Shown in pieces: positions 1 through 6,959 of a stretch of DNA of 8,347 bases; the stretch's first letter is position 1; the number at the start of each line of letters is the position of its first letter. The stretch is from contig UQPB01000080.1 of NCBI GenBank assembly GCA_900542835.1, positions 1 to 8,347 of the forward strand. Direction: 5' to 3'. The translations under genes were made by a program, and so were the position numbers. Source of the DNA: an uncultured Pelosinus sp. (GTDB lineage: Bacteria; Bacillota; Negativicutes; Sporomusales; Acetonemataceae). The notes beneath the pieces are model-generated. The model saw only the letters and a program-made list of their open reading frames with translations. It was not told the origin of the DNA and did no database searches.

Positions 1-237
1 GGTACGTTAGCAATGGGATCGCGAGGTCATTGCGCAACTCTTGGCGCTTTAGCGCTTTAGCGTTGGCGGCATCCCTCTTGCGGGGAACAACGTAGACGGG
101 GCTTTATCAACTGCCTGAAGGCCTATTCTCTGTGCGATTATCAAAGCAAAATGCCGCTATATTGAGTGTAAAGCAGAACCGGGGGGGATTTAGTGCATAG
201 CAGTATAAATTATCTGCTTTTTACCAGCTTTTGCTGC

Positions 238-266
238 TTTACTATTAGCAAGTTTATCTTTATGAT
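238..266 (+). promoter_or_regulatory. Putative sigma-A-type promoter for the tetR-efflux operon
   Basis: A -35-like TTTACT (238-243) is followed by a 17-nt spacer and a -10-like TATGAT (261-266). These match the TTGACA and TATAAT consensus at 4 of 6 and 5 of 6 positions. Transcription would start near 273, giving a 5' leader of about 60 nt before the GTG at 332. The surrounding DNA is AT-rich, as expected for a promoter. It was identified by eye only. Confidence 0.55.
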
Positions 267-269
267 AAA
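253..269. promoter_or_regulatory. Candidate operator dyad over the -10 box
   Basis: TTTATC (253-258) and GATAAA (264-269) form a perfect inverted repeat with a 5-nt spacer that covers the proposed -10 element. TetR-family repressors commonly bind dyads overlapping their own promoters, so this is a plausible autoregulatory site. A second, looser dyad lies just downstream (AAACT at 276-280 and AGTTT at 295-299). The region is AT-rich, so chance symmetry is possible. Assignment to the adjacent regulator is inference. Confidence 0.35.
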
Positions 270-331
270 AATAAGAAACTGATAAAACCGAATTAGTTTT
301 TAGCGATGCTTTTAGCCAGGGAGGTAGGAGT

Positions 332-898
332 GTGCAGGAGCGGATTATTCAGGCTGCGGCTCAGGCAATTAATGAGCGGGGTACCAAGTTTACGATTGAT
401 TCGGTTGCACAACGTTTGGGTATATCCAAAAAAACGCTGTATCAATATGTGGTGTCAAAAGAAGATTTAATCCGGCTGGTTGTTGATACGGCGCTTGAAG
501 ATGTAGATCGCCAGCAGGGGGAGATTTTGCAGAGCGACCGGAGTGATCTGGAGAAGCTGGCGGCATTATTGTCTTTGCAGCCGCACCGCTTTGGCGTGAT
601 TAACGACTGGATTTTTGACGATCTGCGCCATTCGTGTCCGGAGATTTGGGAAAATGTTGAGAAGTTTCGCTTTCACCAGACTGAGATTGTGGTTGAATTG
701 CTGGAGGCAGGAAAAGCGTCCGGGGAAATTCGACCGGTTAACAGCAAAGTGGCTGCTCAAGCTCTGCGGGGGGCACTTAGGGAGATGAGTGACTATGCCT
801 TTTTGACCAGTACGAATCTTACGCTTCAGGATGCAATTGCCGGTTGTGTAGACACGCTGGTCTATGGGTTGAGGGCAAGCGGAGGTGAAACGTGTTGA
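332..898 (+). CDS. TetR/AcrR-family transcriptional regulator
   Basis: This is a 188-residue protein with the standard TetR layout. The N-terminal DNA-binding domain covers residues 1-48, with a helix-turn-helix at about 21-40 (TIDSVAQRLGISKKTLYQYV) followed by SKEDLI, the usual start of helix 4. The rest is a helical, divergent ligand-binding domain typical of the family, so the inducer cannot be predicted. The start is GTG at 332, preceded by AGGGAGGT (318-325) at good spacing. The gene overlaps the adaptor gene by 7 nt (GTGTTGA), so the two are probably translationally coupled. The context of regulator, adaptor and permease suggests a local repressor of the efflux operon, including itself, released by a pump substrate. 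That role is inferred; the family assignment is secure. Confidence 0.93.
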   Translation: MQERIIQAAAQAINERGTKFTIDSVAQRLGISKKTLYQYVVSKEDLIRLVVDTALEDVDRQQGEILQSDRSDLEKLAALLSLQPHRFGVINDWIFDDLRHSCPEIWENVEKFRFHQTEIVVELLEAGKASGEIRPVNSKVAAQALRGALREMSDYAFLTSTNLTLQDAIAGCVDTLVYGLRASGGETC

Positions 899-2022
899 AT
901 CAGGACGTGTTGAAAAGAGTGAGAGCCGCAGGCGGCAGGGTTGACCGTAAATGGTGGATCGGGATTGTTTGCATTCTGCTGCTGGCTGCGGCCGGACTGC
1001 GGATCATCTATAAGCCGCAGCCGCAGATTGAGCGCTCTCCCTTGGTTAAGACTGAAAGGGTAACGCTGGCCCCTGCCGCGGAGCCGTTTACTTATGCCGG
1101 CGAAGTGCGGGGCCGTTATGAAACCAGCCTGGCATTCCAGACCGGCGGCAGGATCGTTCAGCGCAATGTGGAACTGGGAAGCAGTGTCCGGGCCGGCAGC
1201 GTATTGTTTGCACTTGACCCCAAGGACTTACAGGAAGGTGTAAACAATGCCGCCGCTGCGGTAGCGGCGGCACGGTCGCAACTGCGGCTGGCGGAAGTGA
1301 ATTTAGCCCGCTATCAGAAGCTGCATGAAAGCGGCGCTGTCAGCCGGGCGGAACTTGACCGTGCCCGTACCGGCTATGAAACGGCTGCGGCCGGACTGGA
1401 GCAGGCCCAGGCCGGCTATGGAACGGTTGATAATCAGCTGGGGTATAGTCAGCTGACGGCACCGGCTGACGGAGTAGTGGCAGAAGTAAACGCAGAAGAG
1501 GGGCAGGTCGTGGCTGCCGGACAAAAAGTCGTTACTTTGGTGCGTGATGGCGATCTGGAGGTTGAAATCAATGTGCCGGAGAACCGGCTGCCTGCGTTGC
1601 AGTCGGCATCTGAGGTCAGCGTCAGTTTTTGGGCTCTGACTGATATCCAGGTCAGGGGAAAGATCCGTGAAGTTGCGCCGATGGCTGACAAAACCGTGCG
1701 TACGTACAAAGTGCGCGTTGGCTTAATCGATCCTGCACCCCAGATTAAGCTGGGAATGACTGCCAAAGTGGCGGTAACACCGCCGCAGGGAGAAGCAGCT
1801 CCCTACATTCCACTTGCCGCTATTTATCAAGCCGGCGAGAAGCCGGCAGTCTGGGTAGTCAAAAATCAGACAGTGAATTTGGTACCGGTTCGTGTCGGCA
1901 GGTTTGCCGATAATAAGGTGGAAGTCCTGGAAGGGCTTGACGACGGAGTGATAATCGTTACCGCTGGCGTGCATAAGCTGCGGGAAGGGGAAACCGTACG
2001 AATCGCGGGTGACGTTAAATGA
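892..2022 (+). CDS. RND efflux pump periplasmic adaptor (membrane fusion protein, HlyD/AcrA type)
   Basis: This 376-residue adaptor would link the RND permease to an outer-membrane channel. A single hydrophobic segment (about residues 21-39, after a basic stretch) anchors it in the inner membrane. No lipobox is visible: C27 lies inside the segment without the L-[AS]-[GA]-C context, so it is not an AcrA-like lipoprotein. Next come the first lipoyl half (about 79-110), an Ala/Gln/Leu-rich alpha-helical hairpin (about 112-183), the second lipoyl half with LTAPADGVV (188-196), a beta-barrel (about 220-298) and a membrane-proximal domain (about 300-372). The GTG start at 892 has GGAGG (881-885) at 6-nt spacing; a TTG three bases later is an alternative. 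The stop overlaps the permease start as ATGA. The length is usual for the family. Confidence 0.93.
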   Translation: MLNQDVLKRVRAAGGRVDRKWWIGIVCILLLAAAGLRIIYKPQPQIERSPLVKTERVTLAPAAEPFTYAGEVRGRYETSLAFQTGGRIVQRNVELGSSVRAGSVLFALDPKDLQEGVNNAAAAVAAARSQLRLAEVNLARYQKLHESGAVSRAELDRARTGYETAAAGLEQAQAGYGTVDNQLGYSQLTAPADGVVAEVNAEEGQVVAAGQKVVTLVRDGDLEVEINVPENRLPALQSASEVSVSFWALTDIQVRGKIREVAPMADKTVRTYKVRVGLIDPAPQIKLGMTAKVAVTPPQGEAAPYIPLAAIYQAGEKPAVWVVKNQTVNLVPVRVGRFADNKVEVLEGLDDGVIIVTAGVHKLREGETVRIAGDVK

Positions 2023-5000
2023 AGAATTTCAATCTGGCCGAATGGTCGTTGAAGCATAAGCAAATGGTTTATTTCTTTATGGCCATTTGCTTTATCTGGG
2101 GAGGCAGTTCGTATTTTAGCCTGGGGCGGGCCGAAGACCCGGAGTTTGTCATCCGGCAGATGGTTGTCTCCGCTTATTGGCCGGGGGCGTCAGCGCGTCA
2201 GGTCGAAGATCAGATTACCGATAAGATTGAGAAAAAGCTGCAAAATACCCCTGGGCTTGATTATATTAAAAGCTATTCGCGACCGGGGCAGGCTGTGGTG
2301 TTTGTGCAGCTTGCTGCCAACCTGCCGGTTTCACAGGTCCGGCCAACCTGGCTGGAGGTCCGAAATATGGTTGGCGATATTGCGCATACCCTGCCGGCGG
2401 AAACAGTCGGCCCCTTCTTTAATGATCGCTTTGACGACGTATTTGGCTCGGTATATGCGGTTACGTCTGACGGATTCAGTTATGAAGAGATGCGGGAATG
2501 GGCCGAGCGCATCAGGCGAGTGCTGTTTTCGGTTGAAAATGTCAAAAAGGTCGATTTAATCGGGGTTCAAACCGAAAAAATTTATATTGAGATTGAAAAC
2601 GCTAAACTGGCACAGCTGGGGATCAGCCCCAATCTAATTGCGTCTACGCTGCAGGCCCAAAACGCAATGATGCCGGCCGGCATGGTTGATACCGAGACCG
2701 ACAATGTATATCTGCGGATTACCGGACTGTTTGATAATGTCGACAGTGTGCGTAATCTGCCGATACGGGCGGCGGAGCGCACGTTTCGCCTGGGCGATAT
2801 TGCCGACGTCAGACGGGGATATGCCGATCCCATGGAGCCGAAGATGTACTTTAACGGACAACCGGCAGTCGGTATTGTATTATCAATGGAGAAAGGCGGC
2901 AATATACTAACTCTTGGCAATGAACTGGACGCCGCTTTACGATCGGTTCAAACTGTAATGCCGCAAGGGTTGGAGATCCATCAGGTCTTTGACCAGCCAT
3001 CGGTGGTAAAGAACTCGATTAATGAATTTATTAAAACGCTGCTTGAGGCTATTGTCATCGTGCTGGCCGTGTGCTTTATCAGTCTTGGCTTTCGCTCCGG
3101 CATGGTCGTAGCTTTGTGCATCCCTCTAATTATGGCCGGAACGTTTCTGATCATGAAGCTGTCAGGCATTGACCTGCACAAAGTATCGCTGGGAGCGCTG
3201 ATTATCGCACTTACGTTGCTGGTTGACGACGCGATCATTGTTATTGAGATGATGGAGGTAAAACTGGAGGAAGGCTGGGAACGGGCCAAGGCTGCCAGTC
3301 ACGCTTTTTCTGTAACCGCCCTGCCGATCCTGACCGGCACGTTGATCACCTGCGCCGGGTTTATGCCGGTGGCCTTCTCGGACGGTACCGCATCCGAGTT
3401 TGTCGTCAGCTTATTCTGGGTTGTGTCCATTGCACTTCTGCTTTCCTGGATTACAGCCGGAACGGTTACGCCGATACTGGGCTATAAATTGACGAAAGCC
3501 AGAACCCACCAAATTGACGGGGCGGGGCCTTTTGACACGCCATTCTATCGTCGATTCCGCCAGCTGCTTGTCTGGTGCCTGAATCGCCGCTACCTGGTTG
3601 TCACCCTGACCGCGGCGGCTTTTGCCGGTTCCCTATTGCTGGCCAATCTGATCAAAAGCGATTTTTTTCCGCAATCAGTCAGGCCGGAAATTATTGTTGA
3701 GCTCAATCTGCCGGAAGGGTCCTCCATTCAGGCCACGGAACGGGAAATGGGCAAATTTACCGATGCGATTAAAGCCGAGCCGGGGATTGTCAATTATTCC
3801 GGTTATGTCGGCCAGGGGGCACCACGGTTTGTACTAACGGCTGAACCGGTTATGCCTCGCGACAACTATGCCCAGGTTATCGTTGTCGCCTCTGATTTGG
3901 CTGCACGCAACCGTCTTTATGACCGGATACAAGTTGTGCTGGACAATCAAATGCCAGGTGTTAACGGACACGCAAAATATCTTTCACTAGGACCGTCCTA
4001 TGCCTACCCGGTGATGTTCAGGGTGGCGGGATACGATCATGATAAGGTGAAGGAAATCGCCGAACAAGTCAGATCAACCATGCAGCAGAACCCGTACATC
4101 GGTGCGGTCAGTTTTGACTGGCATGCAAAAAACAAGGTTATGCGTCTGGAAGTGGATGCCGACAAAGCCAGGGAGTTGGGGGTAGACAGGCAAACGCTGG
4201 CCGGGATTCTGCAGGCGCAGATTTCCGGACTGACACTGAGTGAATACCGTGAAATTGATAAAACCGTTCCGTTGGTACTCCGACTGCAGCCGGAAGATAG
4301 GAACAATTTGACCAGTATTAAAGATATCTCACTCCAGATTAGCGGCAAGGCGGTGCCGCTCGACCAGATTGCCAAAGTCAGCTATGAGGGTGAAGACGGC
4401 ATGATCTGGCGGCGCGATCTGTTGCCGGCAATAACCGTGCAAGCAGAGATTGCGCCCGGCGTAACCGGCAACGATGTAGCGAAAATGGTCGGCCGGGACC
4501 TGAAAGCAATTGAGGCTGAGCTGCCATTTGGCTATAGTATTACAACCGGCGGACAGCTGGAAGACAGCCAAAAGACGATCGGGTACCTGTTGCAGCCGGT
4601 TCCGATGATGATTGTCATTATCATGGTACTGCTCATGCTTCAGTTGAAAAGTATCGCCCAGATGGTTTTGGTGCTGCTGACTGCGCCGCTGGGCTTTATT
4701 GGCGTCAGTATCGCGCTGTTGTTGACCGACACTCCGATCAATTTTGTCGCGCAGCTGGGGATACTCTCGCTAAGCGGGATGATTATCCGCAATTCAGTCG
4801 TACTGATTGATCAAATTAATCAGCATATCGCTCAGGGAGAGTCAGCCTGGGACGCTGTTATCGATTCGGCAATACTGCGTTGCCGGCCGATTGCCCTGAC
4901 CGCCGCCGCCGCTATTTTCGGCATGATTCCGCTGATTTTTACTGATTTCTGGGGGCCGATGGCGATTACTATTGCCGGCGGATTGCTGGGGGCGACGATC

Positions 5001-5060
5001 CTGACGCTGCTGGTATTGCCGGCCATGTATGCCGTATGGTTCAAGGTAAGGCCGGATTGA
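2019..5060 (+). CDS. RND-family efflux permease (AcrB/MMPL-like, short form)
   Basis: This 1013-residue inner-membrane transporter is the pump component of a tripartite system, exchanging substrate for protons. The architecture is the duplicated RND fold: TM1 near residues 13-34, a large periplasmic loop (about 35-335), TM2-6 (about 338-490), TM7 near 527-547, a second periplasmic loop (about 550-858) and TM8-12 (about 863-1008). The proton-relay pair D403-D404 is present in LLVDDAIIVIE (400-410). The TM10 position that is Lys940 in AcrB is Arg924 here (MIIRNSVVLID, 921-931). PEGSSI (565-570) and RPIAL (956-960) also fit the family. The ATG overlaps the adaptor stop by 4 nt, so translation is coupled. 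It is somewhat shorter than AcrB (1049). Substrate is unknown: drug, solvent or fatty-acid-like export is more likely than metal, because the metal-type CzcA motif in TM4 is not evident. No outer-membrane channel gene lies nearby. Confidence 0.94.
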   Translation: MKNFNLAEWSLKHKQMVYFFMAICFIWGGSSYFSLGRAEDPEFVIRQMVVSAYWPGASARQVEDQITDKIEKKLQNTPGLDYIKSYSRPGQAVVFVQLAANLPVSQVRPTWLEVRNMVGDIAHTLPAETVGPFFNDRFDDVFGSVYAVTSDGFSYEEMREWAERIRRVLFSVENVKKVDLIGVQTEKIYIEIENAKLAQLGISPNLIASTLQAQNAMMPAGMVDTETDNVYLRITGLFDNVDSVRNLPIRAAERTFRLGDIADVRRGYADPMEPKMYFNGQPAVGIVLSMEKGGNILTLGNELDAALRSVQTVMPQGLEIHQVFDQPSVVKNSINEFIKTLLEAIVIVLAVCFISLGFRSGMVVALCIPLIMAGTFLIMKLSGIDLHKVSLGALIIALTLLVDDAIIVIEMMEVKLEEGWERAKAASHAFSVTALPILTGTLITCAGFMPVAFSDGTASEFVVSLFWVVSIALLLSWITAGTVTPILGYKLTKARTHQIDGAGPFDTPFYRRFRQLLVWCLNRRYLVVTLTAAAFAGSLLLANLIKSDFFPQSVRPEIIVELNLPEGSSIQATEREMGKFTDAIKAEPGIVNYSGYVGQGAPRFVLTAEPVMPRDNYAQVIVVASDLAARNRLYDRIQVVLDNQMPGVNGHAKYLSLGPSYAYPVMFRVAGYDHDKVKEIAEQVRSTMQQNPYIGAVSFDWHAKNKVMRLEVDADKARELGVDRQTLAGILQAQISGLTLSEYREIDKTVPLVLRLQPEDRNNLTSIKDISLQISGKAVPLDQIAKVSYEGEDGMIWRRDLLPAITVQAEIAPGVTGNDVAKMVGRDLKAIEAELPFGYSITTGGQLEDSQKTIGYLLQPVPMMIVIIMVLLMLQLKSIAQMVLVLLTAPLGFIGVSIALLLTDTPINFVAQLGILSLSGMIIRNSVVLIDQINQHIAQGESAWDAVIDSAILRCRPIALTAAAAIFGMIPLIFTDFWGPMAITIAGGLLGATILTLLVLPAMYAVWFKVRPD

Positions 5061-5152
5061 TCAACGGCAGCCGGGAAATCCTGAGCGCATTCGGCAGGAA
5101 GTTTTCCGGGAACTGCGGAAGTATTGATATACAAATAAGCCTTCCCAGGCAG

Positions 5153-5169
5153 AGGAGGTGGAGCTGCTG
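5153..5169 (+). promoter_or_regulatory. Ribosome binding site that leaves the hexapeptide gene without an ATG start
   Basis: AGGAGGTG (5153-5160) is a full-strength Shine-Dalgarno. Its last GTG (5158-5160) is the only standard start codon in frame near the 5' end, and it is inside the SD itself. At normal distance downstream there are only in-frame CTG codons (5164 and 5167, 5 and 8 nt after the GGAGG core). The frame is closed upstream by TGA at 5125-5127. The real start may therefore be CTG, or the GTG is used with a weak upstream site. Confidence 0.5.
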
Positions 5170-6168
5170 AGACGGTTTTTTGCTGAATCGGCAAGGCTGA
5201 TCGGGCGGGTTTATGCCGGTAGCAACGCATATTTCTCGCAAGGCTGCATAGTTCGTTCCCGGGATGGGGCGATAACGGTTGAAAACAGCAGCCAGATTCT
5301 CGAAAATGGAGTTATCGTCGGTGAACGCGCTCACCCCGTTTTTGTGGGCAAGAAAACAGTATTTGGTCATAAGTCGCTGCTGATTGGCGCTCAGGTAGGC
5401 AATCTTTGTGAGATCGGTAACAATTCTATTTTAATGCCGGGGGCTACTGTCGGTGATATGTGTATTCTAGGTGAAGGAACACTGCTGAAAGAGGGGATGC
5501 ATATTCCTGCCGGCAGCGTGGTACTCGGACGGCCAGGACGGATTATTCGGGCGCTTAGTCGAACCGACAGGGATATGATTGTGCGGATGCGGGGCAATGA
5601 CACTGCTTTGCCGGGTTATCGGCCGCATCTGCTGGAATGTCCAGCGCCAAAGGAGGACAATATGGCAACCTTATATGCCTACAAAGGCAAGTTTCCTGCG
5701 ATTAGCGACAGTGCCTGCCTGTTCCCGTCTGCAGAGATTACCGGTGATGTGCAAATTGGCGATAAAACGATTATCGGCGCCGGTGTCAAAATTATCGGTG
5801 ATGGACATGGCCCGGTTCGCATCGGCAACAACGTACAGATTCTGGAGAATAGTGTGCTGCATTTGCTGCCGGATACTGAATTGCGTATCGAGGATCATGC
5901 GATTATCGGCCCCGGCTGTGTCATTCACGGCTGCCAGATTGGCAGCGGTACCGTGATCGAGCCAGGTGCCATTGTCTGCGATAACAGTATAATAGGCAAG
6001 AATTCGCTGATAAAGGCAGGCAGTCTGGTCAAACAAAGAAGCCGTTTCCCTGACCAGGTCGTCCTAGACGGTTTTCCGGCAATGATTGACGCCAGTGCGA
6101 CGCCGGAACTAAAGCCCTCCTGGATTTTCTGTTATGAGGAGGCGCTGCAGCTTCTGAGCGGCGGATAG
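5158..6168 (+). CDS. Tandem gamma-carbonic-anhydrase-like (hexapeptide-repeat, left-handed beta-helix) fusion protein
   Basis: This is a 336-residue soluble protein made of two homologous left-handed beta-helix domains. The N-half (about 14-145) and the C-half (about 178-320) each show repeated [LIV]-G-x4 turns and then the gamma-CA ending (IPAGSVVLGRPGRIIRAL at 116-133; FPDQVVLDGFPAMI at 297-310). Aligned to Cam ligands His81/117/122, the N-half reads V54/H71/I76 and the C-half H235/P252/H257, with the same 17- and 5-residue spacings in both. Each half is degenerate, but in complementary ways. The Cam Asn73 and Gln75 positions are Q and L in both halves, so carbonic anhydrase activity is uncertain. 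Gamma-CA relatives act in the cytoplasm as trimers, and this fusion would give pseudo-hexameric or heteromeric packing. It follows the permease by 97 nt and precedes the Fe-S gene by 21 nt, probably in one operon. The start is uncertain (GTG 5158 or CTG 5164/5167). Alternatives are an acyltransferase-like or scaffold protein. Confidence 0.85.
   Translation: MELLRRFFAESARLIGRVYAGSNAYFSQGCIVRSRDGAITVENSSQILENGVIVGERAHPVFVGKKTVFGHKSLLIGAQVGNLCEIGNNSILMPGATVGDMCILGEGTLLKEGMHIPAGSVVLGRPGRIIRALSRTDRDMIVRMRGNDTALPGYRPHLLECPAPKEDNMATLYAYKGKFPAISDSACLFPSAEITGDVQIGDKTIIGAGVKIIGDGHGPVRIGNNVQILENSVLHLLPDTELRIEDHAIIGPGCVIHGCQIGSGTVIEPGAIVCDNSIIGKNSLIKAGSLVKQRSRFPDQVVLDGFPAMIDASATPELKPSWIFCYEEALQLLSGG
5649..5664 (+). 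promoter_or_regulatory. Internal ribosome binding site and ATG at the midpoint of the fused gene
   Basis: AAAGGAGG (5649-5656) is followed by a 5-nt spacer and an in-frame ATG at 5662, codon 169 of 336. It is a better initiation signal than the one at the gene's own 5' end. It precedes the complete C-terminal gamma-CA-like domain (MATLYAYKGKFPAIS is the typical start of this family). It either drives a separate 168-residue product (5662-6168) or is a relic of a former two-gene arrangement. Confidence 0.6.
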
Positions 6169-6189
6169 CGGATAAAGGAAGTGAGCGTT

Positions 6190-6957
6190 ATGGATCTAGC
6201 GGCGATTATAGGCGAGTTTGTCAAAAATAGTCCGCTCAACAGACTGGGGGATAGGCAGATTTTTGATGAACCGCTTATTGGTGTAGCGGCTGCCGACGAT
6301 GTTTTATTCGATTCGTTAAAACAGGCTGATGTTGTTTGTCCGCAGCATTTGTCTCCCCGCGAATGGCTGCCGGAGGCCAAAGCGGTTATTGCTTTTTTTC
6401 TGCCGTTTTCAGAGTGCGTGCGTGCCGCTAACCGGAAGCCGGGAGTGGCGGCCCGGGAGTGGATGATCGGGAGAATCGAGGGAGAGCAGGTTAATGACGC
6501 CCTGCGGCGGCATTTGCTGAGCACGCTGCAGACTGACGGCTGCAAGGCTGTTGTGCCGCCGATGGACGACCGCTATGCTGTTGTCCATCGGCGCAGCAAC
6601 TGGTCGGAACGGCATGTCGCCTTTATTGCCGGGCTGGGGACATTCAGTCTCAGTCGCTCGCTGATTACGCAAAAGGGGTCTGCCGGACGTTTAGGCAGTG
6701 TGATCGTGGATCGGGAGCTGGCGGCAACTCCCCGCGCTTACCGGCAGCGGGAGGCGTACTGTACGCACTGTGGCGCTTGTATTTTGCGCTGTCCGCCGCT
6801 GGCCATCACGGATACCGGCAAAGACAATGCCGTTTGCGGCGAATATTTGGATCGGGTTTTAGCGCGGTTTCATCCGCGCTACGGTTGTGGCAAATGCCAG
6901 ACCGGCGTCCCTTGCGAGGCCGGAAATCCCACCAATGGCGGGGCGGCTGCCCGATAA
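6190..6957 (+). CDS. Double [4Fe-4S] cluster protein related to epoxyqueuosine reductase QueG (anaerobe subfamily)
   Basis: This protein of about 255 residues has an N-terminal alpha/beta domain and a C-terminal ferredoxin-like domain. Eight cysteines suit two [4Fe-4S] clusters: C191, C194, C197 and C201 (CTHCGACILRCPP), C216, then C233, C236 and C242 (YGCGKCQTGVPCE). The segment SNWSERHVAFIAGLGTF, followed by a Gly-rich LIT/GSV stretch, matches the region around RAGLG in QueG. The (D)-[ST]-[AG]-P site that supplies QueG's catalytic Asp is missing, with Arg at the aligned position. It is also shorter than QueG (about 350-380 residues) and lacks its C-terminal extension. A redox role in the cytoplasm is likely, but queuosine synthesis is doubtful. 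ATG at 6190 is preferred because AAGGA (6175-6179) lies 10 nt upstream; GTG at 6181 is too close to that SD. It is the last gene of the plus-strand cluster and ends 3 nt before a strong hairpin. Confidence 0.82.
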   Translation: MDLAAIIGEFVKNSPLNRLGDRQIFDEPLIGVAAADDVLFDSLKQADVVCPQHLSPREWLPEAKAVIAFFLPFSECVRAANRKPGVAAREWMIGRIEGEQVNDALRRHLLSTLQTDGCKAVVPPMDDRYAVVHRRSNWSERHVAFIAGLGTFSLSRSLITQKGSAGRLGSVIVDRELAATPRAYRQREAYCTHCGACILRCPPLAITDTGKDNAVCGEYLDRVLARFHPRYGCGKCQTGVPCEAGNPTNGGAAAR

Positions 6958-6959
6958 AA

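Larger units (their letters stand above)
1..331. other. Non-coding region upstream of the tetR-type gene
   Basis: No convincing coding region is visible on either strand here. The left part (1-180) has moderate GC. It carries a short tandem repeat of the 8-mer GCGCTTTA (44-62, about 2.4 copies), an imperfectly spaced inverted repeat GCAATG/CATTGC (10-15 and 28-33), and a run of seven G at 181-187. The right part (190-310) is AT-rich and contains the promoter and dyad listed separately. TTATC or its complement GATAA occurs six times between 103 and 285. No end of an upstream gene and no clear terminator was recognised. Confidence 0.6.

Noticed and set aside
1449..1766. Minus-strand open frame of 105 codons inside the adaptor gene
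   Set aside because: It lies antisense to a clear HlyD-type adaptor, and its translation shows no recognisable domain. It is a shadow frame.
2146..2559. Plus-strand 137-codon frame inside the RND permease
   Set aside because: Out of frame with a secure RND gene; the translation is rich in Arg, Leu and Ser as expected from a shifted frame, and no ribosome binding site precedes it.
5071..5112. CCGGGAA direct repeats and the small TTCCGGGAA dyad between permease and hexapeptide gene
   Set aside because: Too short, with no T-run and no useful stem, so it is not a terminator. Nothing else supports a function.
4832..5370. Overlapping minus-strand frames across the permease end and the hexapeptide gene start
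   Set aside because: Both are antisense to convincing coding sequence and lack family features. I saw no antisense promoter or SD.
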